A stretch of DNA of 64,000 bases from Flaccisagitta enflata (lineage: Eukaryota > Chaetognatha > Sagittoidea > Aphragmophora), in the NCBI GenBank assembly GCA_965153355.1, contig OZ231128.1, positions 50,158,001 to 50,222,000 on the forward strand, in the 5' to 3' direction. Below, piece after piece: positions 23,057-34,869 of the stretch. The notes below the pieces were generated by a model that was given only the letters and a program-made list of their open reading frames with translations, was not told where the DNA came from and ran no database searches. The position numbers and the translations under genes were made by a program. Positions within the stretch are counted from its first letter, which is position 1, and each line of letters starts with the position of its first letter.

Positions 23057-23245
23057 GTCGCGAATTCGCGATTGTATAAGTGACTTTTTCCGTGCGTCTG
23101 TCTGCACGATCGTGAGTGTAAAAACGCGCATTTACGATGCAGATGCAGATGCAGATGCCGCTTGTATGTGTATGTGCAATTGTATAAGTGACTTTTCCGT
23201 ACGTCTATCTGCACGTTCGTGAGTGTAAAAACTTGCATTTACGAT
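23057..23245 (-). repeat. Duplicated fragment of a TCGCGA-type hairpin element
   Basis: Begins with a perfect palindrome TCGCGAATTCGCGA, then ATTGTATAAGTGACTTTTTC, CGTGCGTCTGTCTGCACG, GAGTGTAAAAACGCGCATTT, ACGATG. About 108 bp later nearly the same block repeats (23179-23245). TATAAGTGACTTT resembles the CTATAAGAGGCTTT next to the hairpin in the D and B subfamilies, so this is probably another hairpin subfamily, duplicated in tandem and joined to a GT array. Confidence 0.6.
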
Positions 23246-23403
<158 letters not shown>

Positions 23404-23798
23404 CCCACCCGGGTTACTTGTTCCCATACATACATGCATATCACTCCTTTCCCTTGCTGCTTTTGATTATTTTTTTTTCTATAGATCCTTTTTGTTTCCA
23501 ACTTTCTCTTATGTTCTCTCTCTCTTCTTTTTCCTTATTCTTTCTTGCTTCTTTTCATCATTATTTTCTTCATATTTTTTTCTCCATAATATGTCAATAA
23601 TCGTTCCATTAGCGTATTCGTCCGTTCAGCAAGCTTTGTCAGGAATGTTTATCTTCGTTTTCCCCCGTCCCCACTATTTTCTTTAGGCCTTTTCTTTTTT
23701 ACCTTTTCCGTTTAACTTACATTTTCGAAGAGTCATTCGTGATGAGGGTGAGACGAGCTAGGTTGAAAGGGGAAGGATGTGATTGTGATTGTGATTGA

Positions 23799-23862
23799 GA
23801 AGAAGAAGAAGAAGAAGAAGAAGAAGAAGAAGAAGAAGAAGAAGAAGAAGAAGAAGAAGAAG
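23799..23862. repeat. (GAA)n microsatellite
   Basis: About 21 GAA units. Confidence 0.97.
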
Positions 23863-23894
23863 ACGATGAAGAGAGTGAGGGCCGTGAGCATTAG

Positions 23895-23990
23895 GAGACC
23901 CCCGAGAGCTCTCCAAGTCTCCGAGACTCTCGGAGACTGCCTGGAGAGCTCTCCAACTCTCCAAGACTCTCCAAGACTCTCCTGGGACAA
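23895..23990. repeat. CTCTCCAAGACT-type short tandem repeat
   Basis: Repeats of GAGAGCTCTCCAA, TCTCCGAGACTCTCGGAGAC and CTCTCCAAGACTCTCC, with internal palindromes. Could fold; no family recognised. Confidence 0.6.
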
Positions 23991-24059
23991 AGGTCGGACG
24001 CGCTCCATCAAACCAGGTTTTGATGTGTGTCATTGACTATCAAATCATTTGTACCGTTT

Positions 24060-24600
24060 TTTTTTCTTTTTGCATAGAATTGAAATTTCTTTCTCATTAT
24101 TTTTTTTTTTAATTATGACATACCAGTAATGGCTGCTGTTGTTGTTAAGAAAAAACTTGTGAGCATTGGTCACTTTTCACCACATATCTTGAATGCCAAA
24201 TTGATTAAAATTGTTTTTCAATTATTAATAGTGAATACACTATCCATATAAAATTCTATTATTTTAGGAAACTTTGAATTAATATCTGATCATCATAACA
24301 ATGTACTACAGGAAAAATTAGAACAAATATGTCTCCTTACAAAAAAAATGAAAAAAAATTCAAGGAAATTTTTATTCAATTTAGCAGTGAATCTATAGAA
24401 GAATAAATCAACATCAACTAATCTATTTTTGTATCACCTTTAACAAACACATAATGATATAACAGTACCAAAGGAATAAACAAAATATTACATCAAACTC
24501 TTAATCTGACTATCTAAATTCTTTATTGAAGCATCTTTACAAAATTATGATTTGGCACTTAAGAATCGTGCAATAAAACATGATTTAAAAGTCATAGCAG
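24060..24600. other. AT-rich intergenic sequence
   Basis: No gene, inverted repeat ends or tandem repeat recognised. Confidence 0.6.
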
Positions 24601-24720
24601 ATGCGGAAAATCATAACTCCACTGCCTAAAAGCTTACTCCAAACACCTAGAATTATTCTACAAAGATTTCATGGTCAATATCAGGGATGCTATCATATAT
24701 GCCTTGAGCAATGGAAGAGC

Positions 24721-24859
24721 AAAGAAGAAGAAGAAGAAGAAGAAGAAGAAGAAGAAGAAGAAGAAGAAGAAGAAGAAGAAGAAGAAGAAGAAGAAGAAGA
24801 AGAAGAAGAAGAAGAAGAAGAAGAAGAAGAAGAAGAAGAAGAAGAAGAAGAAGAAGAAG

Positions 24860-24888
<29 letters not shown>
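24721..24888. repeat. (GAA)n microsatellite
   Basis: About 56 perfect GAA units, the longest triplet array here. Polypurine-polypyrimidine GAA tracts of this length are known to form triplex DNA. Confidence 0.98.
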
Positions 24889-24890
<2 letters not shown>

Positions 24891-24957
24891 GGTAGTTCAA
24901 GAAGGAGAAGAAGAAGAAAGAAAAAGAAGGAAAAAAAGAAGTAGGAGGTGACGAAGA

Positions 24958-25054
24958 AAAAAAAAGAAAAAAGAAAAAAGAATAAAGAAAAAAGAAAAAA
25001 GAAAAAGAAAAAGAAAAAGAAAAAGAAAAAGAAAAAGAAAAAGAAAAAGAAAAA
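24958..25054. repeat. (AAAAAG)n microsatellite
   Basis: Hexamer AAAAAG/AGAAAA run adjoining the GAA array through a purine-only bridge. Confidence 0.95.
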
Positions 25055-25384
25055 TGACAAAAATGTCCGTTCTCGGTTGCGTTACCCACTCGATAGGAAA
25101 AGAAGAAAAGGCAGAAAGGGGAAAAGAAGAAAAGGAGAAAGAATTAAAGAAAACAGAAGACGAAGTAAATAGTGGAAGAAAAATTGGAGAGAAACTGGGT
25201 GTAAAAAGAAGGCTAAAAAGCGAGAAAATTAACTATTAATATTAGGGGCTGCGCCGTTTGACTCGGTTTCTTAACCGCCCAGTTACCTCATTATATCGGC
25301 TAAGCTACCGTAATGGATGGGAGTTTTTTTATTATCTGGGTTTTCTTGGCCTACATAGGTGACGGGAACAATGTCATCGCTGTG

Positions 25385-25387
<3 letters not shown>

Positions 25388-25437
<50 letters not shown>
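25388..25437. repeat. (GA)n microsatellite
   Basis: Pure GA run of 25 units. Confidence 0.97.
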
Positions 25438-25441
<4 letters not shown>

Positions 25442-25503
25442 CAGAGAGACCCAGAGACAACGTGACACCAGAAAGAGATCAAGGGTTAGGGTGGTAGAAA
25501 TCC

Positions 25504-26394
25504 AAACAAGGCCGGATACACGGCTACCCTAGTTACATGCAGGTGGACAGGAGCAGTGCTGAAGAAGGTTACCAGGGCATCTGCGCAGGAGCTGTATGCT
25601 AAAAAAGCACAAAAACGCCGAAAAAGTAAATAGTCGCAAAAGCGTTAGATGGTCAGCGGTACCCGTTGCCCCTATGTGAGTAAATGTGGGTGTGTGATGG
25701 TGAGAGGGGCAGCGGCCCCGAAGAAGCCGATGACCTATGCTTAGTAAGTTTTGAAGCTTTGGGCTTGAATTTGAGCATAGACATTAGAATTAAAGCCTTT
25801 AGGCTGTGATTTGAGCCTCAAGGCTGTGATTTGAGCCATGAGGCTGTGATTTGAGCCTTGGGGCTGTGATTTGAGCCTCGAGGCTGTGATTTGAGCTTTG
25901 AGGCTGTGATTTGAGCCTCGAGGCTGTGATTTGAACCTTGATGCTGGAATTTGAGCCTTGATGCTGGAATTTGAACCTTGGGGCTGGGATTTGAGCCTCA
26001 AGGCTGGGATTTGAGCCTCGAGGCTGGGATTTGAGGCTCAAGGCTGGGATTTGAGGCTTGAGGCTGGGATTTGAGGCTTGAGGCTGGGATTTGAGCCCCA
26101 AGGCTGGAATTTGAGCCCCAAGGCTGGAATTTGGGCCTCAAGGCTAGGATTTGGGCCTCGAGGCTAAGATTTGGGCCTCAGGGCTGGGATTTGAGCCTCA
26201 AGGCTAGGATATGAGCTTCCAAGGGGGTGGACAGAGAAGAAGGAGAAGAAGGAGAAGAAGGAGAAATTTCCCCCATGTGTGAAAGCATAGGTCATCGGCC
26301 CCTTCGGGGCCGCTGCCCAAAAGAGGACCGACGGACCAACCAAACGACGGACCGACATAGCGGGGTGTAGAGTCGCGTAGCACGCGACTAAAAA
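25504..26394 (+). mobile_element. Composite hairpin-ended A element with nested E3
   Basis: AAACAAGGCCGGATACACGG, CTACCCTAG, GGAGCAGTGCTGAAGAAGGT, TACCAGGGCATC, GTATGCTAAAAAAGC, AAAAAGTAAA. Next comes the E3 minisatellite element (25631-26318). The A element then resumes: AGAGGACCGACGGACC, ATAGCGGGGTGTAGAGTCGC, GTAGCACGCGACTAAAAA. It is the inverse counterpart of 14733-16375 and lacks the E2 insertion found there. Confidence 0.88.
25631..26318. mobile_element. Minisatellite element E3
   Basis: Starts TAGTCGCAAAAGCGTTAGAT, GGTCAGCGGTACCCGTTG; contains about 23 units of a 20-bp repeat (consensus GGCTGTGATTTGAGCCTCGA, 25790-26210). It ends CATAGGTCATCGGCCCCTTC, GGGGCCGCTGCCC. The repeat grades from GGCTGTGATTTGAG on the left to GGCTGGGATTTGAG on the right. 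Confidence 0.88.
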
Positions 26395-26469
26395 TAGCTT
26401 CTGGGGCAGCGAGCAGCCTCGCTACTTGGCAAGGGAAGGGAAATGTCGGCAGGTCCTTGAGGAAGAAAA

Positions 26470-26510
26470 AGCAGAGGAAGAAGAAGAAGCAGAAGAAGAA
26501 GAAGAAGAAG

Positions 26511-26542
<32 letters not shown>

Positions 26543-26548
26543 GAAGAA
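26470..26548. repeat. (GAA)n microsatellite, interrupted
   Basis: GAA run with GCA, GTA and AAA interruptions. Confidence 0.93.
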
Positions 26549-26659
26549 AAAGTAGAAGAAAAGAAAGGAAAAATCAGGAAAAGAGGGATGGAAATGATTG
26601 AGGGAGAATGGGTACCAGTCAAGAGAGCAATGACATCATTTGCATATTGCAGTTCGTAG

Positions 26660-27110
26660 ATGGCTACTTTATTGAAATATCATAGATTTGAAACACAGTA
26701 GATTGGAGTTTTGATTGAAAGTTAATTTTTATTTTTGCTATTTTGAATATAAAAAAGAAAACTTCAAGTGCATGTGAAAATTATCAGCATTGTTACATGT
26801 TTCATGCAACCTACCACAAATCAGATCAGCATTGATGATATATGAAATGAAGAAAACATTCATTAGGGTGAGATAATTTGAACAGTTCCCTCGTTCGCAC
26901 TTCCTTTCAACGAGTGCATGACATAAGCTGGATCCAGAGTTTGGAGCCTGGGGCTAGGGTATACCATATGCTTCTCTAAACCATGTAAGCATTACCATGG
27001 GATTAAGGCTGTCTAATGGCGCAAACATTCAGTGTAAGTGACGAATAGTGTGCGATCTTAATGAGTGAGGGTGCTTTACTTCATCCTGATCCATACCCTC
27101 AAGTCAACTC
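26660..27110. other. Intergenic sequence, nothing recognised
   Basis: No gene or repeat ends seen. Confidence 0.6.
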
Positions 27111-27125
27111 GGCAGCGGCAAGGGG

Positions 27126-27317
27126 AACAAGGCCGGATACACGGCTACCGAAATCGCGTGCGGGTGGGCAGGGGCCATATTTAAGGTCACCAGACCATTT
27201 GGGCAGGAGCAGTGAGGTCAAAGACATAAACTCATAAAAAAAAAGTAAAGTGTGACCGACCGACCAACCGACCGATGGACAAAGCGAGTTGTAGAGTCGC
27301 GTGCACGCGACTAAAAA
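27126..27317 (+). mobile_element. Hairpin-ended element, subfamily A (complete, near consensus)
   Basis: AACAAGGCCGGATACACGG, CTACCGAAATCGCGTGCGGG, TGGGCAGGGGCCATATTTAA, GGTCACCAGACCATTTGGGC, AGGAGCAGTGAGGTCAAAGA, AAAAAGTAAAGTGTGACC, GACC core, AAGCGAGTTGTAGAGTCGCG, TGCACGCGACTAAAAA. Its terminal palindrome GTCGCGTGCACGCGAC is perfect. Good reference copy for the subfamily. Confidence 0.93.
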
Positions 27318-27442
27318 TTTTGCTTCTCGGCAGAAAAGGAGAATCAAGAGGCCTGCCGTCAGTGCATTTAGGCTCAAAACAAGGAAAACATATGATCATA
27401 GTGTTGTTTTTTTTTATTTGTTTGGTTTTTTTTTTCTTCGTA

Positions 27443-27587
27443 AAACAAGGCCGTAAAAATGGCTACCGAAGTCGCGTGCGGGTGGGCAGGGCGGTGATAA
27501 AAAAGGCAGGGGCAAAAGACACAAAAGAAACAAAAGACACCTGAAAACGCCGAAAAAGCTTACGGTGACGGACCGTTGGACGGACCC
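27443..27587 (+). mobile_element. Hairpin-ended element, subfamily A, 3'-truncated
   Basis: AAACAAGGCCGTAAAAATGG, CTACCGAAGTCGCGTGCGGG, TGGGCAGG, then AAAACGCCGAAAAAGCTTAC, GGTGACGGACCGTTGGACGG. The hairpin end is missing. Confidence 0.8.
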
Positions 27588-29310
27588 TTAATCGATAACT
27601 CAAATGATTTTATACGGCTTCTTTGCACGAGAAACTAACGCAAAACATCACGATAAGATTACGTAATCTAAATAAGGACCAACTTCATTCAGAATTTTTT
27701 TTTCCTGTCCGCTGTTGTTACAAAAGTGGAGTCACGTTCTTTTCCAACAAGAAGGAAAGAAATGTAAGGTTTCTTTGATAGTCTTTTTTTTTTTCTTTGT
27801 TTTTCTTATCAAAACTACCTATAACAAAGTACATTGTTAGTCTCTTGCCGTTCGTTAAGACGGCTAAGAAATGTACCTGTGGTTTTTGCCATGGTTGCCT
27901 TTAAATTTCTATTGTGAGTATCGTTGCGGTTGTTGTTGTTTTCTCGGTTGTCGTTGTCGTTGTTGTCATTGATATTGGCGTAATTGTTATTGTTGCCTTA
28001 CTCTTGGTGCATTCGAAAAGAGAGAGTCCTTAAAGTTTTCCAATCTCCTAGTCCAGGCCAGGACCAGATGCTCCCTAATTTCTCGTTCACACGAATTCGT
28101 GTAAGTAGATAACGATTTGCTCCTTTCATAAGAAGGTTACCCAATTTCTCAAACTCGCCAAAATCAGATTCTGTAACTCATTCTTCACCCCCCCCCCCTT
28201 TCTCCCCTGTGAGGATGAGTGGCAGCGATTTTTGAAGTGTCGATCAATTGATTTCCATTTGAAGATCGTCAGTGCCTACTGCTTACTCTCATGAAAGTTT
28301 CCCTTCCCCCCCCCCATTTTCGCCCATCCCCCAAACCATCCCATCTCTCAGTCATAAACCTTCAATATAAACGAAAAGTTTTCTCGATTTTCTCATCAAT
28401 TAGGTAGCTGAAAATTGCCAAGTGTGTATCTCCCTAGATCTCTCTGAACCAATCTCCATCTTCAGAGTTACGATCACTGAAATAGCATTTCCTGTAATAC
28501 ACATTGTTGTTTCTGTAAACAAACTATGATGAGAGAGAGAAATAGATACATATTGGAAGAAGAAAAGAAAACGTATTCCGTTTCTATTTGTCCTCCTTTG
28601 CTCTGCTAAGAGTCACGATAAGATTCAGATATCGTTCCTCTCTTTCTCAACCATTCAATTATTTCCGATTCTGATATGACAGCGTCCCCCCGAAGGCAAC
28701 ATTTGTGTTTCAAAGAGGGTCAAAATGGAAATTTGGAAAGAATGGAAATGGAAACATAAGTGAGTAAAAACAATTCAGATAGCTCAGACATAATATTCAA
28801 AAGAAAAAATTGCATTCATTTATCAAGAAGGATCAAGTATAGCCAATGTTACTAAAAAAAACTTATTAAAAATTTCTACTTTTTTTATTTTTGGTCACTG
28901 ACAGGGGGCTGGTCTAAACTCTAAATTTGCATAGAAAATGAAAAAATGAAAAAACAAAGAACATAGTTCCCTTCCCATATCGATTACAGAGAGAACTATG
29001 TTTTTCAAAATGCAAAATTTCCTTGTGTATGGCTTTCTTAGAATTTAGACCACAGAAAATGAAAAAAAGTGTAAGCGGAAATTTGCTAAAAATCATCATT
29101 TTCCTGCTTGTTTCCATGAGAATCGCATAGTTCAAATTGCTTTTTAGGTCAGAACATGATAAAAAGATATACACCAAGTGTCTTAAGAGACAAAATATCT
29201 ATAAAAAGTATTCCAGCTTCATTATTGTCCTGATAATGATGCAAAAAGTATGGTGAAACACATAATTTTCCTTCGAAAATTCGCCGTCATATCATGTTTT
29301 TCCTTCATTT
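27588..29310. other. Intergenic sequence with scattered GTT/GTC triplets
   Basis: No gene recognised. 27925-27980 has degenerate GTTGTC/GTCGTT triplets; 28188-28200 and 28306-28317 are C runs. Longest frame is 87 codons with no recognisable features. Confidence 0.6.
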
Positions 29311-29320
29311 CTGAAGTTTC

Positions 29321-29596
29321 CAGGCCTGTTTATAATTGAGTTGAGGGGGAAATCAAAGTGTTTCGAGATGGGGATGAGAAAGGAAGGGGGAAAAAAGAGA
29401 AAAAAATAAGGAATATATCTCTTTTGGCAGTGCCAAATCATATAACCTAATTAGTACGACTCAATTTTGCACTATTGAAAACCTAAAATATACTGTCTTA
29501 TTGAAATCATAGATTTTGTTTTGTGACTCGGGAAAGAGAATCAAAGGCAGGAAGGGGGGAAGGGAATAAAATGCAACTAAATTCTATACACCCCTG
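29321..29596. mobile_element. hAT-like MITE with 8-bp target duplication
   Basis: CAGGCCTGTTTATAATTGAG at the left, with the complement of CAGGGGTGTATAGAATTTAG at the right. The flanks are GAAGTTTC (29313-29320) and GAACTTTC (29597-29604), an 8-bp duplication with one change. CAGGG-type ends and 8-bp duplications are diagnostic of hAT. The interior has AAATCAAAG/GGGGAAG blocks repeated near both ends and TTTTGGCAGTGCCAAATCAT. Four copies occur in the window. Confidence 0.88.
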
Positions 29597-29750
29597 GAAC
29601 TTTCTACTTCGAAGATCTGACAATATTTTGCCAAACAACTTGTTCATTCATTCATTCATTCATTCATGAATTTATGTGCCCATGCATACAGGTATCGTCT
29701 GTTATTCATTCATTCACCAATCATCAATTCGTTCACCGATTCATTCTTTG

Positions 29751-29852
<102 letters not shown>

Positions 29853-30133
29853 ATATATTCATTATTTTCCACTAAACGGTGCAGCAACGAAAGAAATCTC
29901 TTTCTATCTCTCTTTCGCTTTCGATGCTGTCGATATGAATCATGAATCATGATAAACGTACTAGAGCCGATATAGCCGATAGATGGCGATAGATGGCGAT
30001 AGATGGCGATATCGTTGTTTGTTAGTGGTGGTTACTTGAAAGTGATGCTGATTCCGATCTCATCTGAAGACACTTTCTCCCGCGCGACTGCATCGCAATT
30101 CATTACTGGGCAAAGTCGGCGATACATCAAAGG

Positions 30134-30136
<3 letters not shown>

Positions 30137-30222
<86 letters not shown>
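30137..30222. repeat. (AG)n microsatellite
   Basis: Pure AG run of about 42 units, only 290 bp from a CT run of opposite orientation (29755-29847). Confidence 0.97.
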
Positions 30223-30224
<2 letters not shown>

Positions 30225-30455
30225 TACACCATTTATATCATTATTCCAGATATGAATCGTGATTGTCCCATTTATCTAAATGCTAATAAAGGAAAGCGGC
30301 CGAAGCCTTATTGACGGTGCGCGGTACCCGTTGTTGACCCAAAAAGCCTGAAAAGAAGGACTTATAATTATGCTTTCAGATTTTGCTTATAATATGGCAT
30401 ATTCGTCTCTACCCGATTTGTCAGGCACTTGTAAATCTAAATTTGAATTTTTTTT

Positions 30456-30501
<46 letters not shown>
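30456..30501. repeat. (CT)n microsatellite
   Basis: CT run with a single TT interruption. Confidence 0.96.
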
Positions 30502-30503
<2 letters not shown>

Positions 30504-31015
30504 TGTTGTAAGCTTGCGCTTGTATCACAATCTGTGTTAAACAGAGGCCGTTTACATGTATTTCCTAATAACAACTAATCGTTCTGAGGGTCCTGTCGGT
30601 TTTTTTCTTTATCTTACTTATTCTCTCCATACACGAGCTTCGCTAGAAATATTCATTCAATTTTATTTCTAACGGTGCCTCGTTGTTGGCAAAGATGGAA
30701 CTTCCGAGAAAAACACGCAACACACGTTTAACTGTCATTTTTGTTCTCACCATAAACCTCTAAAGTTTTTTTAAATAAAAATTTAAACAATTCCATTTTT
30801 GTCATAAACAGAGTGCGCCAAAACTGTTCCCTTGAATCAATTGTAACAGGCCTATTGGCGGAATGTATGAGTGAGATGACAACCTTCAATTACAGTTGAA
30901 GAAACAATTAATGGAGCTGTTCCAGACTTCCAGTACAGATAAGCAATAGGCCCTAGGCCTAAACAATCGATTATGAGGCGCATCGAGTCATATAACAATC
31001 AATATGTCCCTTTTT

Positions 31016-31676
31016 GGGCAGCGGCCCCGAAGGGGACGAAGTCCTGTAGAACACAGGGGGACTTTCGTTCGTCCGTTCGTTCGTTTGTTCGTTCGTTCGT
31101 TCGTCCCCCCCCCATCAAGCCCCTCAGGCCTCAAATCTGGCCTCTCAGGCCTCAAATCTGGCCTCTCGGGCCTCTAACCCAGCCTCTCAGGCCTCAAATT
31201 CAACCTCTCAGACCCCAAACCTGACCTCTCAGGCCTCAAATCTGGTCTCTTAGGCCTCAAATCCAGCCTCTCAGTCCTCCAACCTGGCCTCTCAGGCCTC
31301 AAATTAGGCTTCTCAGGCCTCAAATCAGCCATCTAAGCCTAAATTTATTGCTCTCAGGCTTCAAGTCAATCCTCTGGCCTTTCAAGCCTTAATCCAGCGC
31401 TCTCAAGCCTCAAGTCAGCCCTCTCAAGCTTCAAATTGACATTCTCTGGCCTTACATCAGCCTTCTTAGACCTCAGTTTAGGCTCTTGAAGGCCTTCAGT
31501 CAGCCCTCTATAGCATATCATCCACTTCTTCAGGCAGGACGAACGAATGTCCCCCTGTGTTCTACAGGACTTCGTCCCCTTCGGGGCCGCTGCCCTGCTT
31601 CCCCTCATTCCAATTCACAATCACTCAAAGCAGGGCAACGGGTATCGCTGACCACATATTGCTCTTGGGCAACCTG
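31016..31676. mobile_element. Minisatellite element E1
   Basis: Left GGGCAGCGGCCCCGAAGGGG, ACGAAGTCCTGTAGAACACA, GGGGGACTTTCGTTCG; right is its inverted copy (GACGAACGAATGTCCCCCTG, TGTTCTACAGGACTTCGTCC, CCTTCGGGGCCGCTGCCC). Then come AGCAGGGCAACGGGTATCGC, TGACCACATATTGCTCTTGG, GCAACCTG. The arms of about 60 bp flank about 18 units of a 21-bp repeat (consensus CTCTCAGGCCTCAAATCTGG). The structure is foldback-like. It sits in a T run. Confidence 0.88.
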
Positions 31677-31799
31677 TTAGTATTTAGTATTTACACATGC
31701 AAGCTTTTCATACCTAATCTGACTGATAAGCACCCATCATGGAAATTCAAATCGGCAGAAATTCTTTTGCTGTCACCACAGCAATTACATCCTAGGGGG

Positions 31800-31975
31800 A
31801 TCAAAAAAAAAAGAGAGAGAGAGAGAAAGAAAGAAAGAGGAGACTGGGAGACAGACAGAGAAACAGATAGACAGACGGACAGACAGATAGACAGAAAGGC
31901 AGACAGAAACACGGAGACATGGGCGGGATATGAAAAAAGCTAGGCAATCGGACAGACAGAGAGACAGACAGAGAG
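31800..31975. repeat. Degenerate GACAGACA/GAGA purine-rich repeat
   Basis: GAGA, GAAA and GACAGACA/GATAGACA tetramers; frames across it are repeat translations. Confidence 0.85.
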
Positions 31976-32059
31976 ATTATCAGAAAAATAACAAGATTGG
32001 TGAATTACACACAAATGGCAAAATACACACAAATGGTAATTTGCACACAAAGTAGCGGT

Positions 32060-32650
32060 AGAGGTTAAGAGGGGCAAGAGGGACATCTCAGCGGGCTTAG
32101 AAAAGTGGAAGCAATGCCTTTATATTGGATATTGAGGATGGGTTTTTCATTCTCATCATCTCCCATCTATTGGAATTTTTTTATCATTTTCCATATGAAA
32201 CTCATTGAATTTCATTTACATTTTATTGGAGAAAAAAATATCGGTGATATATGCCAGTGCCGTGGAAGCCTGTCTTTTTGTTATGGCTTCATGAAATCGC
32301 ATCCATCCCTGTCGCTGGCTTTACGTTAGCTATCAATTCTGTCTTTCTGCCTCTGGATACTTATCCGCAAATCTGTCTTGCTGGGCGAAAGTAGTGTGTG
32401 CAGCAAAATTATCAACACTTCCGCACTTTCTCAATCACCCCGCATTCCCCCCCCCCTTCTCACCCCTTGAGCGTTCGCATCTCGCCTACCCAAACATGTA
32501 CCTGCCTTTCTTTTTCTTCTCCTTATGTTTCAGGGTCATTCCTCGGGGGTTGAACGAGATACGGCAAAAGGGAAAAGCCACAATGAAGAATGAAAAGGAT
32601 AGATTTCTGGCTCTCTCTGTATTCGCCTTCTTGGCGTATTTTCATTAGTC
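32060..32650. other. Intergenic sequence, nothing recognised
   Basis: Short open frames only (74 and 84 codons), no recognisable protein, no repeat ends. Confidence 0.55.
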
Positions 32651-32651
32651 C

Positions 32652-32654
<3 letters not shown>

Positions 32655-32708
<54 letters not shown>
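32655..32708. repeat. (CT)n microsatellite
   Basis: Pure CT run of 27 units. Confidence 0.97.
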
Positions 32709-32711
<3 letters not shown>

Positions 32712-32766
32712 TCTGCAATGCGGCGTCCCGCCGTGAAATTGAAAGACGACCGCCGCAAATTTGCGC

Positions 32767-32845
32767 CACCTCCAACACCAAATTTTACCACCAAATTTTA
32801 CCACCAAATACTACCGCCAGAATCTACCACCAAATTCTATCATCG
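32767..32845. repeat. 15-bp minisatellite
   Basis: About five degenerate units of CACCAAATTTTACCA. Confidence 0.8.
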
Positions 32846-32988
32846 TATTGCACCATCGCTTTGATTTGTTTGCGTCTTCGCACATCAATAAAAGATGATG
32901 TTCGTCCGTCGGTTGGTCGGTCTATTGGTCACGCAAACCTGTGAACAACGTAAAAAGGCCGATTCCAATGTCATTCTTCATTCCTATT

Positions 32989-33234
32989 CAGGAATGTATA
33001 TTCTTTCATATCATAGGGTGTGGAGATGAGGAAGGGAAAGGAAGGGAGGAAAAAGAGGAAAAGAAATTTAAGGAAAATATTAATTTTGGCAGTACCAAAT
33101 GATAAAACTTGAATAGTACAACACAACTTAACACTATCTAAGCTTATGGTACACAGTATCATTGCTTTTTGGGCAAGAAAATCAATGTGACATGATGGGT
33201 CGAAGGGAAGGAAATCAAAGGCAGGGGGAAATAA
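32989..33234. mobile_element. hAT-like MITE, broken by an E2 insertion
   Basis: CAGGAATGTATATTC start, then GGTGTGGAGATGAGGAAGGG, TTTTGGCAGTACCAAATGAT, GAAATCAAAGGCAGGGGGAA as in the other hAT-like copies. It stops at 33234 where an E2 element begins; the right end is not found after it. Confidence 0.75.
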
Positions 33235-33605
33235 ACTAGTCATCCAAGGATCGCACATGCTCAGCGGTACCCGATGCCCTGCTTGGAGTGATCAAGTGAA
33301 GTAATGGAGTGAGAGCAGGGCAGCGGCCCCAAAGGACCGATGTCCTGTAGGACACAGGGGTGAATTTTGAGACGTCCTGAGGCCGATGTGAAGTCGGGAT
33401 GGCAGAATTTAGTCCAAAAGAGCAGATTTGAGGTTTGGGGGGCAGGCTTGAGGCGTAGAGGTCAAATTCGAGGCCTGAAGAGTGATTTGAGGCCCGGAGG
33501 GCGGATTTGAGGTCTGGAGGGCTGATTTGAGGTCTTGAGGGCAAATAGGTCTCGAGGGCTAAATTGAGGTCTGAAAGGGCTGATTTGAGGGCTCTGAGGG
33601 CCAAA
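33235..33605. mobile_element. Minisatellite element E2, one end missing
   Basis: ACTAGTCATCCAAGGATCGC, ACATG, CTCAGCGGTACCCGATGCCC, GCAGCGGCCCCAAAGGACCG, ATGTCCTGTAGGACACAGGG, TTTGAGACGTCC. About nine 20-21 bp units (TTTGAGGTCTGGAGGGCTGA) follow. The second arm (GGGGCCGCTGCCC) is absent. Confidence 0.82.
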
Positions 33606-33959
33606 ATAAGATCAGTAAAAGATCATTAAATGAATACAAGCAAAAACTAATACAGCCGAATGCATGGGTGCCCATTAACTGACTTGTTGATGAAAACAGA
33701 AAACAGTTAAGATTTATGGCCAATAAATGTTTGAAAACCATGACTGATCAACATACCCTCGAAATTTTTGAGGGGGGGGGGAGGCAAATTGTTTTGGACA
33801 GTATTGAAAACTTTCTTAATAACCCAAATAAAACAAAATAATCAACATATTAAGAATTTTCTTTTCCGTCATATGAGATGCCCGAGTTTTGTGACTGAGG
33901 TGTACCTTAGGCAGTTGAGTTCCGGAGGCAAATCAGAAGGCGAGCTCCTTCTAGCTTTC

Positions 33960-34198
33960 TTTTTCCTTTTCTTTCCTTCTCTCTTTCATATTTTTTTCTT
34001 TCATTCTCACTTTCTTTTTCCTCTCCTTTTTTTCTTTCTTTTTGTTTTCTTTCGTCCTTTCTTTCTTTCCTTCTCTTTTTTTTATTCTTTTCATTTCTTC
34101 CTTTCTAAATCTCCTTTAGTTTCTATTTTTCTATTTTTCTTTTTCTTTTTTCTATTTTTCTTCCTTCCTCTTTTCTTTCTCTTTCTTTTCTCATTCTT

Positions 34199-34286
<88 letters not shown>

Positions 34287-34390
34287 TCTTTCTCTCTTTT
34301 TTTCTTTCTTTCTTTCCTTCTTCCTGTCTTTCTTCCTTTCTTTTGTTCGTTCTTTCTTTATTTCATTCTTTCTTTCTTTCTTCCCCTCCT
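33960..34390. repeat. Polypyrimidine tract with (CT)n core
   Basis: 430 bp of almost pure pyrimidine (TTTCTTTC, TTCC, CTCT), with a CT run at about 34198-34284. The 231-codon frame across it is a Phe/Leu/Ser-rich repeat translation. Confidence 0.93.
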
Positions 34391-34726
34391 CATAACTCCC
34401 TTTCTGACTCTTTTGCTTGCTTGCTCTCCAGGCATATCCGTTTTCTCATTCAAATTTCTATGAGAGCTAAAGAAAGGACTCTATTGGTCATTTCAATCAG
34501 AATAAGATATGACAAATGATCAAGTATAACCAAACTTTACAGACGGAGCAAGGGCCAAGTGAACTGAAAAAGAAACACAAAGAAAAACAAGGCCAAGAGA
34601 TGTCCAATAGATGCGTCCTCTTTAGATGTAAGATATTATCATACATATTATTAAGATATAAATATATAGTAATATGATAATATAAAGATTTAGAGATAAA
34701 GAGAAAAATATATACTGATTCTTATC

Positions 34727-34855
34727 TCCCCCCACCCCTCCCCCCACGCCTCCCCTCCACGCCTCCCCCCACACCTCCCCACCCCTCCCCTCCACGCCTC
34801 CCCACCCCTCCCCTCACAACCCCCATGCCTCCCCACCCCTCCCCCCGCCTCTTCC
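34727..34855. repeat. C-rich CCCCACCCCTCC minisatellite
   Basis: Alternating CCCCACCCCTCC and CCACGCCTCCCC units, nearly free of G. Lies inside the B element. Confidence 0.9.
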
Positions 34856-34869
34856 TCACGAAGAGACAG

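Noticed and set aside
24601-25089. Poly-Glu, poly-Lys and poly-Arg frames
   Set aside because: Translations of the GAA and AAAAAG arrays.
31011-31676. Regular repeats in E elements as a CRISPR array
   Set aside because: The units are contiguous 20-21 bp minisatellites without unique spacers, in a eukaryotic context.
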